A stretch of DNA of 64,000 nucleotides from Microbulbifer sp. THAF38 (lineage in GTDB: Bacteria; Pseudomonadota; Gammaproteobacteria; Pseudomonadales; Cellvibrionaceae): contig NZ_CP045369.1 of the NCBI RefSeq assembly GCF_009363535.1, positions 3,483,001 to 3,547,000 of the forward strand, read 5' to 3'. The translations under genes and the position numbers were made by a program. The notes below the pieces were generated by a model. The model saw nothing but the letters and a program-made list of their open reading frames with translations, was not told where the DNA came from and searched no databases. Positions 1 to 8,262 of this stretch are shown here, one piece after another (positions within the stretch are counted from its first letter, which is position 1; each line of letters opens with the position of its first letter).

Positions 1-609
1 ATGTCTAAATTAATTGAGGACCTCCTCGCCTTTTCACGTACCTCCAGGAGGACAACCCCATTTGAAACGGTAGATCTCAATTTGGTCGTCGAAGAGGTTC
101 TCGATGACCTGCAAATCAAGAGGGAAGAGACCAACGCAGAGATTGAAGTCCAGCCGCTGCCAGTGGTCCAAGCTGACCCGATGCAGATGTCTCAACTATT
201 CCTCAATCTGATCGGTAACGCGCTCAAATTTATTAAACCGGATAACACCCCAATCATTCGGGTTGAATGCGAAAAGGCGGAAATCTCTCACGCAGATATC
301 ACCCTGCCGGGATACCGTATTACCGTGAGCGACAATGGCATTGGCTTTGATGAACAATATGTTGAGAAAGTTTTTTCAGCGTTTCAACGGCTGCATGGGC
401 GCAATGAATATGAAGGGACAGGCATAGGCCTCGCCATCTGCAGAAGAATCATGGAGCGTCATTGCGGAGAAATTGACGCTAGCAGTACACCGGGGGTGGG
501 AACAACTTTCGAACTATTAATACCGGAAACGCCCCCTGTACAAGTAGAATACAATGATTCTGAACCGCGCTTACTCGATACCGGCTCCACAGTTGTAACA
601 GAGCCTTAA
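1..609 (+). CDS. Sensor histidine kinase, 3' part (cut by window start)
   Basis: This is the C-terminal part of a membrane or cytosolic sensor kinase. The visible 202 residues begin in the second helix of the dimerisation domain (IEDLLAFSR, residues 5-13), so the phosphorylated histidine and any sensor domain lie before base 1. The ATP-binding domain is intact: N box around N73, G1 box DNGIG at 111-115, G2 box GTGIGLAI at 139-146. The ATG at base 1 is therefore almost certainly internal, not the true start. The FQRLHGRNEYEGTG stretch is typical of phytochrome-type and related kinases, which agrees with the Rcp1-like regulator 18 bp downstream. The stimulus is unknown. Confidence 0.9.
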   Translation: MSKLIEDLLAFSRTSRRTTPFETVDLNLVVEEVLDDLQIKREETNAEIEVQPLPVVQADPMQMSQLFLNLIGNALKFIKPDNTPIIRVECEKAEISHADITLPGYRITVSDNGIGFDEQYVEKVFSAFQRLHGRNEYEGTGIGLAICRRIMERHCGEIDASSTPGVGTTFELLIPETPPVQVEYNDSEPRLLDTGSTVVTEP

Positions 610-627
610 ACTTTAAGAGAATGATTT

Positions 628-1089
628 ATGCAGGCAGCCAAATCCATCAGCATTATCCTCGCGGATGATGACAAGGACGATCAGCTACTCACTCGCGAAG
701 CACTCGAAGAAAGCCTCGTTAAAAGCGAACTCTCCATCGTAGATGATGGCGTTGAGTTATTATCATTTTTGAAACGGGAAGGCGAATACGAACATCTTTC
801 CAACGAACCTCTACCCGACCTTATCCTGCTGGATCTAAATATGCCGCGCATGGATGGTCGCCAGGCGCTTGCGGCCATAAAAGCAGACCCGGATTTTCGG
901 CGTATCCCGGTGGTAATCCTCACAACCTCCAAAGCCGAAGAAGACATGTTCAAATCTTATGATCTTGGTGCAGCTTCCTATTTATCAAAGCCGGTCACCT
1001 TCGAGGGGTTGGTCGACCTGATGCGCTCTTTGGGACGTTACTGGGTCGAATTCGTTGAGTTTCCCGGAAAGCAACGGAGTTATCAATAA
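628..1089 (+). CDS. Single-domain response regulator, Rcp1-like
   Basis: This 153-residue protein is one receiver domain with no output domain. It has the acidic pocket D13-D14, phospho-acceptor D69 in LILLDLNMPRMDG, T99/T100 and K121 in the LSKP motif. The length and the C-terminal YWVEFVEFP segment resemble Rcp1-type regulators paired with phytochrome-like kinases. It starts 18 bp after the kinase at 1-609 and 52 bp before the hybrid kinase at 1142, so the three are probably co-transcribed. It likely takes phosphate from the upstream kinase and signals by protein contact. The family call is firm; the partner assignment is inference from position. Confidence 0.9.
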   Translation: MQAAKSISIILADDDKDDQLLTREALEESLVKSELSIVDDGVELLSFLKREGEYEHLSNEPLPDLILLDLNMPRMDGRQALAAIKADPDFRRIPVVILTTSKAEEDMFKSYDLGAASYLSKPVTFEGLVDLMRSLGRYWVEFVEFPGKQRSYQ

Positions 1090-1141
1090 TATCCTTCTCC
1101 GCTGGGTATCAATAAATAAATAAGTCAGGCAGGTTGTTGAG

Positions 1142-3043
1142 ATGGCTATCACCAGATTACTGCTGGTAGAAGATGACGAAGACGATTTTATTATTACAAG
1201 GGATCTTCTGCATGACATTAATCCTGATGGCTACCAGGTTGTGTGGGCCCGCTCCCCAGAAGAGGCCCACAAGCATTTTTATTCCAGCGACTTCGAAGTT
1301 TGCCTGCTCGACTACTCCCTGGGGGCATTTACCGGCCTGCAGATTCTGGCAGAGGCCCAGCGACAGGGATTCGATGCCCCGATTATTATGCTTACCGGCC
1401 ACGACGATAGCGCTCTCGATGCAGAGGCGCTATCAGCTGGCGCTGTCGACTATCTGGTAAAATCCCAGCTTACCGCTGCTCGATTGAGCCGGGCTATCCG
1501 CTATGCGGTGGCGCGTCGGGATATGGAACAGGAGCGTTTGGAACGACTCAAAGCCGAAGCGGAGAACAAGTCAAAAAGTGAATTTCTGGCCCATCTGAGC
1601 CACGAATTGCGCACACCTTTAACCTCAATACTGGGCTATACCGACCTCCTACTACAAAATCAGCCAGAGCAGCCACAACTAGATCACCTGAGCATTATCA
1701 AGCGCAATGGCTACCATCTGCTGAGTTTATTAAACGATGTACTCGATTTATCAAAAATAGAAGCGGGACGACTGGAAATACAATTCAGCGAGCTGGCACT
1801 CCCCAGCTTCCTGACGGAACTCTATCAATTAATCACTATCAAGGCGGAAGACAAAGGTATTCGCTTTCGTATAGAGGCCCTCACAGAACTCCCCTCTCAG
1901 ATCATTACCGATGCAACGCGACTGAGGCAAATTCTATTAAATTTTCTCAGTAACGCCGTAAAATTCACAGATGAAGGAGAGGTACGTCTCGATATTTTTG
2001 CGACCCGCTTAGAGAACAGTTGCCGTTTAAGCTTTCGTGTAATCGATACCGGGATTGGTATATCTCCAAGCGAACAGAAAAAACTATTCACGCCATTTGT
2101 TCAGGCCAAAGGTGATCGTTATCGTTCAGAACTGGGTTCAGGCCTGGGGCTTGCTATCAGTCAACAGTTAGCCCACCTGCTGGGAGGAGAAATATCCTTG
2201 CAAAGTGAAATTGGGGCTGGCAGCTGTTTCACCCTCACACTAGAGTGCAAACATTCCACAGAGTATCACTACCAAACCTGGGATCTTCAACAGCCAACAG
2301 CATCCATTCACTTTGAATCACCCTGTTTGTCCGGCCAAGTATTAGTCGTAGATGACGTAAGGGAAATTCGCGAACTGGTCGCCCACTTATTGGAAGGCGC
2401 CGGCTGCAACGTTCAACAGGCAGCGAATGGCCGGGAAGCAATAAACCTTTTACAGATGGCTCACGATAATGACAAGCCATTCGATTTGGTCGTGATGGAT
2501 GTTCAGATGCCGGTGATGGACGGCCTCACCGCTACCCAAGAATTACGAAAACTGGGATTTGAAATACCCGTTATTGCGCTCACCGCACAAACAATGCTTG
2601 GTGAACGGCAGCGCTGTCTGGATGCGGGCTGTAGTGAACATCTGGGTAAACCCGTGCAGCCAGACCAATTATTTGACCTTCTTGCGAAGTACCTGCCGGA
2701 TTCAATAGTCGACAAAAAGCTAATTCTTATTGAAGACGATGAGGATGCGCGCAGTGCAACCCAGCAACTGCTCTCGGCATTGGGCTGGGAAGCGAAAGCT
2801 TGCGGTGATGGTGAATCTGCGCTACAGCTCTTTGAAACTTACCAGCCAAGTCTCATTTTAATGGACATAAACCTCCCAGATATGGATGGTTTCACACTGG
2901 CCAAAAAAATACGTGATAAGGCATACACCGGTAGACTCTTAGCAGCTACCGGCGAAAGCCCAAGTTCAGACAAACTCACCGAATCCGGGTTTGATGGCGT
3001 TCTCAGTAAGCCCTATGACCTTAGTAAGCTCGCCCAACTATAA
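1142..3043 (+). CDS. Hybrid histidine kinase, REC-HisKA-HATPase-REC-REC
   Basis: This 633-residue cytosolic protein has no membrane segment. Order of parts: receiver 1 (about 5-120, acceptor D57, K107), coiled linker, HisKA domain with H154 in HLSHELRTPL, HATPase domain (N271 in the N box, DTGIG at 302-306, GSGLGLAIS at 332-340), receiver 2 (about 398-515, D453, K503) and receiver 3 (about 526-633, D575, K623). It is probably driven through its N-terminal receiver rather than a ligand-binding sensor. Receiver 3 ends right after LSKPYDLSKLAQL, so helix 5 is abbreviated. Its 3' end overlaps the convergent gene at 3021-4175 by 23 bp. No output domain is present. Confidence 0.92.
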   Translation: MAITRLLLVEDDEDDFIITRDLLHDINPDGYQVVWARSPEEAHKHFYSSDFEVCLLDYSLGAFTGLQILAEAQRQGFDAPIIMLTGHDDSALDAEALSAGAVDYLVKSQLTAARLSRAIRYAVARRDMEQERLERLKAEAENKSKSEFLAHLSHELRTPLTSILGYTDLLLQNQPEQPQLDHLSIIKRNGYHLLSLLNDVLDLSKIEAGRLEIQFSELALPSFLTELYQLITIKAEDKGIRFRIEALTELPSQIITDATRLRQILLNFLSNAVKFTDEGEVRLDIFATRLENSCRLSFRVIDTGIGISPSEQKKLFTPFVQAKGDRYRSELGSGLGLAISQQLAHLLGGEISLQSEIGAGSCFTLTLECKHSTEYHYQTWDLQQPTASIHFESPCLSGQVLVVDDVREIRELVAHLLEGAGCNVQQAANGREAINLLQMAHDNDKPFDLVVMDVQMPVMDGLTATQELRKLGFEIPVIALTAQTMLGERQRCLDAGCSEHLGKPVQPDQLFDLLAKYLPDSIVDKKLILIEDDEDARSATQQLLSALGWEAKACGDGESALQLFETYQPSLILMDINLPDMDGFTLAKKIRDKAYTGRLLAATGESPSSDKLTESGFDGVLSKPYDLSKLAQL

Positions 3044-4175
3044 TAGCCAACACTTTTTGCGACCCTTTTCCCATTTGTTCTTTTAGCGGAACCGGAAACA
3101 GGTTTTCGTGAAAAATCTTTAGGCATGCCAAAATTGGGGCAGCCATAAGTGCCCCTCCAACACCCCAAATCCAGGTCCAGAAGACCACGGCCATAAAGAC
3201 GGAGATTGGGGAGAGCTTCAATCTTTGCCCAACAATTGAGGGGGTAATCAAATGCCCCTCAAAAGTCGTAATCACCATAAAGGCTGCTGGCGCTAAGAGC
3301 CCTGCCCATAGCGTTTCATAGGACACCAATCCAACGATTGTTAGCAGGCAAACCGTTATTAGTGGACCGACATAGGGAGCAAAATTCAAAAGTCCTGCCA
3401 GACAACCCCATAATAAGGGGTTTGGGAAATTCAACACCCACAATACGAATGAGGTAATAATCGCCTGCGCTAGATTGACTAACGCGATAGTATTTAAATA
3501 AGTTGATATTTGTCTTCTAATCTGGGTGGCAATACTCATTAAATGCCGGCGCCCTTGAAAATCACGACCAAACTGACCAATATGTCGGGCAATACTGCCA
3601 CGACTGGAAAGCAGAAAAAAAGTAAGAACAATAATGATCAATGCTTGACTGGACAGGGTTGGAATATCGTCGGTAACAACACTTTTAAGCCAGCTTTCTT
3701 TTTCAACCGATACTGTTACATGGCTTTGATCTTCCGACTTACCCAGCTTCGCCACTTCATCCCCTGCCTTACGTAAATCCAGCAAGGGTTTTTGTACGAT
3801 ATTGAGTTTTTCTCGAACTTCAGCTGTTTTTTGTGGCCACCGCTCTATCCAATCACTCGCTGGTTCAGCCAATAGGCGCCCTGCAAGAAATATCATAAAC
3901 ACAGCGATAAGAACCAAAACACCTGCAGAGATAGGGTTAGGTATCCCTTTTTGCGATGTCCAACGGACAATAGGGGACAATAGAAGAGAGCTCATCCACG
4001 CTAAGGTGAATGGCAAAAGGACTGTTCGCCCCAGGTAAAGGGCCGCTATGACCGCCAGAGCAGTTAATATAACGATGCAAGTGGTAAGAACTTTGAACTG
4101 TCGACCACCTCCGGTTTCAGCACATATATTGGGAGATCCTATAGATTCTCGATTAATACTATCTTGTTCATTCAC
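3021..4175 (-). CDS. AI-2E/PerM family membrane transporter
   Basis: A 384-residue inner-membrane protein of the AI-2E exporter/PerM family, usually 340-380 residues. There are N-terminal hydrophobic segments around residues 28-66 and 84-101, a soluble loop of about 60 residues rich in charged residues (about 105-175), and a C-terminal block of membrane segments with the family signature region (GLLNFAPYVGPLIT, then TFEGHLITPSIVGQRLKLSP). Substrates of most members are unknown, so autoinducer export should not be assumed. The start is GTG, preceded by GAGGAT about 10 bases upstream. It is transcribed away from the DUF883 operon and convergent with the hybrid kinase. Confidence 0.85.
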   Translation of the reverse strand: MNEQDSINRESIGSPNICAETGGGRQFKVLTTCIVILTALAVIAALYLGRTVLLPFTLAWMSSLLLSPIVRWTSQKGIPNPISAGVLVLIAVFMIFLAGRLLAEPASDWIERWPQKTAEVREKLNIVQKPLLDLRKAGDEVAKLGKSEDQSHVTVSVEKESWLKSVVTDDIPTLSSQALIIIVLTFFLLSSRGSIARHIGQFGRDFQGRRHLMSIATQIRRQISTYLNTIALVNLAQAIITSFVLWVLNFPNPLLWGCLAGLLNFAPYVGPLITVCLLTIVGLVSYETLWAGLLAPAAFMVITTFEGHLITPSIVGQRLKLSPISVFMAVVFWTWIWGVGGALMAAPILACLKIFHENLFPVPLKEQMGKGSQKVLAIIVGRAY

Positions 4176-4270
4176 TCAGATATCCATCCTCGTTGAACCA
4201 CCTATATACAGGTCCCCAACATATAGTCTCTCACTAGGGTCTACTGATCTTCCCTCAAAACTGTCACCCT

Positions 4271-4304
4271 ATATAAACTTCTTGAGACTTGTTTCTTCAA
4301 GAAG
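4271..4304 (-). terminator. Possible terminator of the 4297-5347 operon
   Basis: An 8-bp perfect inverted repeat (CTTCTTGA at 4278-4285, TCAAGAAG at 4297-4304) with an 11-base loop is followed on the minus strand by TTTATATA. It overlaps the stop codon of the last gene of the leftward operon. The U-tract is impure, so this is only probable. Confidence 0.45.
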
Positions 4305-4602
4305 CAGCTGACCTGTCTTCGCTAAATTCATCCCAAAGCTGAAGGCCATAATCCACCAGGATGCTGTAACTCAATCCAGAAAATAGGACTTTTAACCTTT
4401 CCTGACCTAACCCAGTAAATGTTCGCTCCGAGGCAAAACCCGCGGTACATATTGCCGCTAAGCTAATTGGCTTCACCGCAATTTTTTCCGAACAGGTTTT
4501 TAACCCAAACAAAGCTTTCTTAGTGTCGATCAAGCCATTTTTTTCAGTTAGCCGCGCTGCCTCGACAGCTGCTTTTTCATTTTTCAGTAGGAGATCCAGC
4601 AT
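4297..4602 (-). CDS. Hypothetical protein, third gene of DUF883 operon
   Basis: I do not recognise the family. The start chosen (MLDLLLKNEKAAVEAARL) gives 101 residues and overlaps the end of the holin-like gene by 26 bp; an upstream in-frame ATG at 4635 would give 112 residues with a longer overlap. The N-terminal third is a charged helix; the middle (about 45-85) is weakly hydrophobic. Its place matches that of YqjK-like small proteins, which follow YqjD/YqjE in enterobacteria, but sequence similarity is not evident. The overlap suggests translational coupling to the gene before it. Confidence 0.6.
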   Translation of the reverse strand: MLDLLLKNEKAAVEAARLTEKNGLIDTKKALFGLKTCSEKIAVKPISLAAICTAGFASERTFTGLGQERLKVLFSGLSYSILVDYGLQLWDEFSEDRSAAS

Positions 4603-5011
4603 CGGGGGCCTCACTTTCAAAAACATTGAGGTCAATAGTAATCAGGCGTAATAGACGCCTGCTTTGGCGCCACAACAGTACTATTGCCAGTAATTGCATA
4701 CAAAAAATAACCGGTAAACCCCAGGCCCAATGACCCAGTAATTGCCATATGGCATAGGCTGCACTAAGGGAAAGAGCAAACCAGCTGAGCGCAATAACAG
4801 CACCAAGGCTTACGAGGGTAACCAGGGAAAGGGAGACGGCCGCCAGACTCAATCTCCACTGAGCCCCAATTAACGCCAAACGCCCTCTGAGCACCTGCTC
4901 TAAGGCTGACAACAGCGCCTGAGCCGTTACGCTCAGACGCTGCCAGTCAGACACCTCAACAGAGTCCTCTACTCCAGAGCTGCATTGCTGTGTGCTTTTA
5001 GAGTCCGTCAT
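4577..5011 (-). CDS. Holin-superfamily III-like membrane protein (YqjE-like)
   Basis: A 144-residue protein with a hydrophilic N-terminus (1-45) and two strong membrane segments at about 52-84 and 89-114 joined by a short loop, followed by an Arg-rich tail (RQSRRLLRL). This layout is that of the YqjE/phage-holin-III-like family, which sits next to DUF883 proteins in many proteobacteria. The true role is not known; cell lysis is not implied. It follows the DUF883 gene by 3 bp and overlaps the next gene. Confidence 0.7.
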   Translation of the reverse strand: MTDSKSTQQCSSGVEDSVEVSDWQRLSVTAQALLSALEQVLRGRLALIGAQWRLSLAAVSLSLVTLVSLGAVIALSWFALSLSAAYAIWQLLGHWAWGLPVIFCMQLLAIVLLWRQSRRLLRLITIDLNVFESEAPDAGSPTEK

Positions 5012-5014
5012 ATT

Positions 5015-5347
5015 TTAACGACGACGAATTAAGGCGCTGACAATCGCGCCAGTAGCAAACGCTATACCTGCGGCTGCCCATGGATTTTTCTTCGCAAATC
5101 CCTCTACCTCTGAACGGGTTTGGCTTGCCGTCTCCTTTAATTGGTCCCGTTTTTGCGCGAGAGAATCAGAGGAGCTTGTAGCGGTTTCCCGAATCCTCTC
5201 CTCCGCAACCGCCGCTCTATCAGAGAGGCTATCTACCGCCGAGTGAGCTCTTTCTCTCGCCATTTCGGATAGAAACGCTTCATCTCGTGCAACATCTTTA
5301 CCGTTCACACTTTTATTCGCATTTTTTGAGTTAGCTGCTGTAGCCAT
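5015..5347 (-). CDS. DUF883 (ElaB/YqjD-type) membrane-anchored protein
   Basis: A 110-residue protein of the ElaB/YqjD family: a long charged helical region (about 20-80) and a C-terminal tail anchor with the family signature NPWAAAGIAFATGAIVSALI and a closing RRR. In E. coli, YqjD and ElaB sit in the inner membrane, bind ribosomes and are induced in stationary phase or stress; that role is carried over by family. The ATG at 5347 is chosen over the GTG at 5356 because AGGTGAT lies at the right distance. It is first of three leftward genes. Confidence 0.85.
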   Translation of the reverse strand: MATAANSKNANKSVNGKDVARDEAFLSEMARERAHSAVDSLSDRAAVAEERIRETATSSSDSLAQKRDQLKETASQTRSEVEGFAKKNPWAAAGIAFATGAIVSALIRRR

Positions 5348-5819
5348 GTGTATCACCTATTTTGCAAAGTTCACTGAGGAACCTGCAGGTAGCATGCCAA
5401 CTCCATTTCTGTCACCCAAAGCGCTTTATAGCCTATTTATAACCACCATAGAGGCGCATCATTTAACAAAAGCAGGTTATAGCTTGGAAAGTTTTCATTT
5501 TTTACAAACAAGAAAATAATAATTTTGAAAATCTTACACAGATGAATCAATTACCACGGGATTTCAAATTACTTAATAAGCTTAAGGATCAATCTTCCTG
5601 AGTGCTTTTCAAAAATTGAATCTACCTACAACCCAATAAGCATGCGGGTTTCAGGGCATCCAAGAAAAAATTAACCTCCCTCTCCGCAAAAGTTGGCATA
5701 CCGGTTGCAACCATCACACCAAGCTTCACAGCTTAGAATCAAAAAATACTTTTTCGGTTTAGCCCCACAGGGAACACACCGACAAGTAGTGCAAATATTT
5801 TCATCTGAGGATTATTGTT
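5348..5819. other. Intergenic region, 472 bp, divergent promoters expected
   Basis: No credible gene is visible between the leftward DUF883 gene and the rightward beta-barrel gene. The stretch is AT-rich around 5490-5600 and must hold promoters for both directions. I could not define a convincing -35/-10 pair. Confidence 0.6.
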
Positions 5820-6386
5820 ATGAACTATGGAAAACTATTAGCTGCGATCACACTGACTACTGGACTTGCCGGACAAGCTGCTGCACAAGAGAGCTTTGAC
5901 CGTAGCGAGTCTGAATTTTATGTAGGTGGTGGTTACGGCCAATACTCCATTAAGTGGGATAACGAAGAAACCGATTTCGATGAAGATGCTGAAGTAGTCA
6001 AAATTTACGGCGGGATGAAAATCAATGAATATCTCGGTGCTGAAATTGGTTACCTGAACTTTGATGAAGCCAACGATTTTGACAATAACGCAGAAATTGA
6101 TGGCTTTACCTTTGCCGGGATTTTATCTGCACCGCTTCATGAGCGTGTCTCTGTGTACCTAAAAGGTGGTTGGTTTACCTGGGAAGCTGAAGTGAAATCA
6201 GACCTACCTGTTATCGGTCGGGTTTCAGAAGACTTGGACGGCGGTGATTGGTTCTACGGAGCTGGGGTAAAAGTAGGCGTAATGGAAAATCTTGATCTGC
6301 GCTTAGAGTATGAACGCTTTGATCTGGATGATGACATTGAGCCGCAAATTGATATTGCTTCCGCTTCCTTGCAGTTCGCCTTTTAA
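5820..6386 (+). CDS. OmpA-type eight-stranded outer membrane beta-barrel protein
   Basis: A 188-residue exported protein. A signal peptide (about 1-22, ending GQAAAQ) is followed by alternating strands typical of a small OmpA-like barrel (FYVGGGYGQY, VKIYGGMKI, YLGAEIGYLNF, YLKGGWFTWEA, FYGAGVKVGV, LDLRLEYERF) and a C-terminal Phe for BAM recognition. The mature protein is notably acidic, with runs of Asp/Glu in the predicted loops (ETDFDEDAE, DEANDFDNNAE, DLDDDIE), as often seen in marine bacteria. TGAGGATTATT precedes the ATG. A separate peptidoglycan-binding OmpA domain is absent here but present in the gene at 6887. Confidence 0.85.
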   Translation: MNYGKLLAAITLTTGLAGQAAAQESFDRSESEFYVGGGYGQYSIKWDNEETDFDEDAEVVKIYGGMKINEYLGAEIGYLNFDEANDFDNNAEIDGFTFAGILSAPLHERVSVYLKGGWFTWEAEVKSDLPVIGRVSEDLDGGDWFYGAGVKVGVMENLDLRLEYERFDLDDDIEPQIDIASASLQFAF

Positions 6387-6402
6387 AACGGGAAATCCAC
6401 TT

Positions 6403-6437
6403 CACTGTAGAGGTACATGGACGTGCCTCTATCAGTG
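6403..6437 (+). other. Imperfect hairpin after the beta-barrel gene
   Basis: An inverted repeat (CACTG-AGAGG at 6403-6413 pairing with CCTCT-CAGTG at 6426-6437, one small asymmetric bulge) lies between the barrel gene and the next lipoprotein gene. No T-run follows on either strand, so it could be an attenuating or RNA-stabilising hairpin rather than a full terminator. Confidence 0.4.
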
Positions 6438-6468
6438 AATACCTAATTCATCACAGAAGGAGACAGAC

Positions 6469-6828
6469 ATGAAGTCACCAAAACTATTCGGCAGCCTGGC
6501 ATTAGTCGCAGTAATTTCTGGCTGCGCCACAGGAACCATGCCCAGCAATGAGATTGCAGAGGCGAAAGTTTATATCTCCACGGCCGAGGCCGATAAAAGT
6601 GAGAAATTCGCCGCTCAACACCTCGCTACCGCGAAGGAACATTTAGGCAGTGCGCAGAGTGCGGCCGATAAACATCAATTTGATCAGGCACGCATGTTCG
6701 CAGAGAAGGCTACAGCAGATGCCAAGCTAGCCAGTGCCCAAGCGCGCTCTGAGACAACCAAGCTGAAACTCCGTGAGCTGAATGCCACGCTCTTGCAGCT
6801 TAAACGTGAAATAGATCAGGGATCTTGA
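6469..6828 (+). CDS. DUF4398-like small lipoprotein
   Basis: A 119-residue protein with a lipoprotein signal peptide (lipobox VISGC, Cys19), then a long alanine-rich amphipathic helix region (residues 35-115) with repeated AxxxLxxAxxA patterns. This is the arrangement of DUF4398 proteins, which commonly sit directly before an OmpA-domain lipoprotein gene, as here (58 bp gap). Probably periplasmic and anchored to the outer membrane. No residue indicates an enzyme. Start ATG follows GAAGGAGACAGAC, a strong ribosome binding site. Confidence 0.8.
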   Translation: MKSPKLFGSLALVAVISGCATGTMPSNEIAEAKVYISTAEADKSEKFAAQHLATAKEHLGSAQSAADKHQFDQARMFAEKATADAKLASAQARSETTKLKLRELNATLLQLKREIDQGS

Positions 6829-6886
6829 TCTAGCCCATACATGCAAATATCACTGCTATTTGCCATTCAACAGATAGGATTTGATC

Positions 6887-7699
6887 ATGAATAAGTCGTT
6901 AATCTCTCTTGGCCTCGCCACTGCAGTAGTAAGCGGCTGTGCGAGCACAGATATTCCAAAACCTTTGGCCGAAGTTGAACATCAATACCAGCTCATGAGT
7001 AGCAATGAAATGGCCAATCGCCATGCGGCGACACCGCTCAGAGCTGCGGGTAAAAGCGTTAGTGAGGCCAAGACAGCGTGGCAGGATGGCAATGAAAAAA
7101 GTATGGCGCATCAGGTCTATCTTGCCGAAAGAATGCTAGGCGTGGTTGAGCATGAAATCGATATTGCCGATATGGAAGCTCAATTCAAGAACGCAGACAT
7201 GGTACGCGCCGGCCTTGTGCTGCAGGGTAAAAATTCTGAACTCACTCAAAAGAATCAGGAACTGAAAGAGCTGAAGAAAGAGCTCGAAAAAATGGGCAGT
7301 AAGCAGAACTCTGAAGGCAACGTCCTCACTCTTGGCGATGTACTCTTCGCCTTTGATGACCACAAGTTGCAGCCAGGTGCCAAACCCACAGTGAGAAAAG
7401 TGGCTGACTTCTTAAGCGCCCACGAGAACACCAGAGTTGTGATTGAAGGGTATACCGACTCCCTTGGTAGTGAAGAATATAATGTCGGCTTATCTGTTAA
7501 GCGTGCACAATCAATCCAAAAGGCCCTCGTCAAGGCCGGCGTGACTAACGAACGCATTACGGTTAAAGGCTACGGAGAATCCAATCCAGTCGCCAGTAAC
7601 AAATCCGCTGTAGGGCGACAGCACAACCGACGCGTAGAGGTCGTACTACTGAGTGAGAATGAAACCTATGAATCCCCAACCGTTGCGCGCGTGAACTAA
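6887..7699 (+). CDS. OmpA-domain outer membrane lipoprotein
   Basis: A 270-residue lipoprotein (lipobox VVSGC) with an alpha-helical middle (about 35-135, heptad-like, ending in a Lys/Glu-rich coiled coil) and a C-terminal OmpA/MotB peptidoglycan-binding domain (about 145-260). The domain shows FAFDDHKLQPGAK, then GYTDSLGSEEYNVGLSVKRA and the Arg pair in NRRVEVVL. It should tether the outer membrane to peptidoglycan. The ATG at 6887 fits AGGAT seven bases upstream; an in-frame TTG at 6881 is less likely. It probably works with the DUF4398-like lipoprotein before it. Confidence 0.88.
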   Translation: MNKSLISLGLATAVVSGCASTDIPKPLAEVEHQYQLMSSNEMANRHAATPLRAAGKSVSEAKTAWQDGNEKSMAHQVYLAERMLGVVEHEIDIADMEAQFKNADMVRAGLVLQGKNSELTQKNQELKELKKELEKMGSKQNSEGNVLTLGDVLFAFDDHKLQPGAKPTVRKVADFLSAHENTRVVIEGYTDSLGSEEYNVGLSVKRAQSIQKALVKAGVTNERITVKGYGESNPVASNKSAVGRQHNRRVEVVLLSENETYESPTVARVN

Positions 7700-7754
7700 T
7701 CCTCTCCGCTACCTCCCCCAAGGTAGCCTCGAAGGCCCATCCTTCGACCCTTTT

Positions 7755-7786
7755 GCCACGGACCGTCAATATCCGTGGCTTTTTTA
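7755..7786 (+). terminator. Rho-independent terminator after OmpA lipoprotein gene
   Basis: Perfect 8-bp stem GCCACGGA (7755-7762) and TCCGTGGC (7772-7779), nine-base loop, followed by TTTTTT. This ends the 5820-7699 transcription unit. Confidence 0.9.
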
Positions 7787-8224
7787 TTCCCGCTCCTAAA
7801 TCCATAAATGTTATCTGTGTTTACTACAGTCGAATTTTGGCCCTGAGAGTCAATGCTGATTTCACAGGAGCTTTCTTAGAAAACACTCATTGAGTGGGTG
7901 GAATGTAAGAATTAGCGCGCCAGGTAAGGATGCCGATCAGGAGCTCACAGAGAGAATTCTCAGTGTATCTTTGACGCAGTGCATCCCTCCCTTCTGGCCC
8001 AATAGAACTCGATAATTGCGCTAAAAGCAAAGCCCCGATAAGTACGGGGAAAATCAGTGAGTATTATTCAGCTGGAAAAGCCTAAAAATCACTCAAAGGC
8101 CAGTGACAACTTGAGGATTTAGCGCAAACCTTGCAAATACCTGGCGATGTTTGGCAAATGAAATAGGGGGGAATGATAAAAATTTTGAGTGAATAAAAAG
8201 ATAGCTAGGGAATAAAAAGCCAAA
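7787..8224. other. Intergenic region, 438 bp, no gene seen
   Basis: Lies between the terminators of the rightward OmpA-lipoprotein unit and the leftward ssp unit, so it is convergent space. All frames are broken and no RNA gene is recognisable. A short hairpin (CCCCG and CGGGG around 8032-8050) is the only structure noticed. Confidence 0.6.
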
Positions 8225-8255
8225 AAAGAAAGGAGGCATCTTGCCTCCTTTCTTT
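8225..8255 (-). terminator. Rho-independent terminator after sspB
   Basis: A perfect 14-bp stem (8225-8238 with 8242-8255, core GGAGGCA/TGCCTCC) and a 3-base loop; on the minus strand the stem runs into a T-run (complement of 8222-8227). It ends the sspA-sspB unit. Confidence 0.93.
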
Positions 8256-8262
8256 AATGAAC

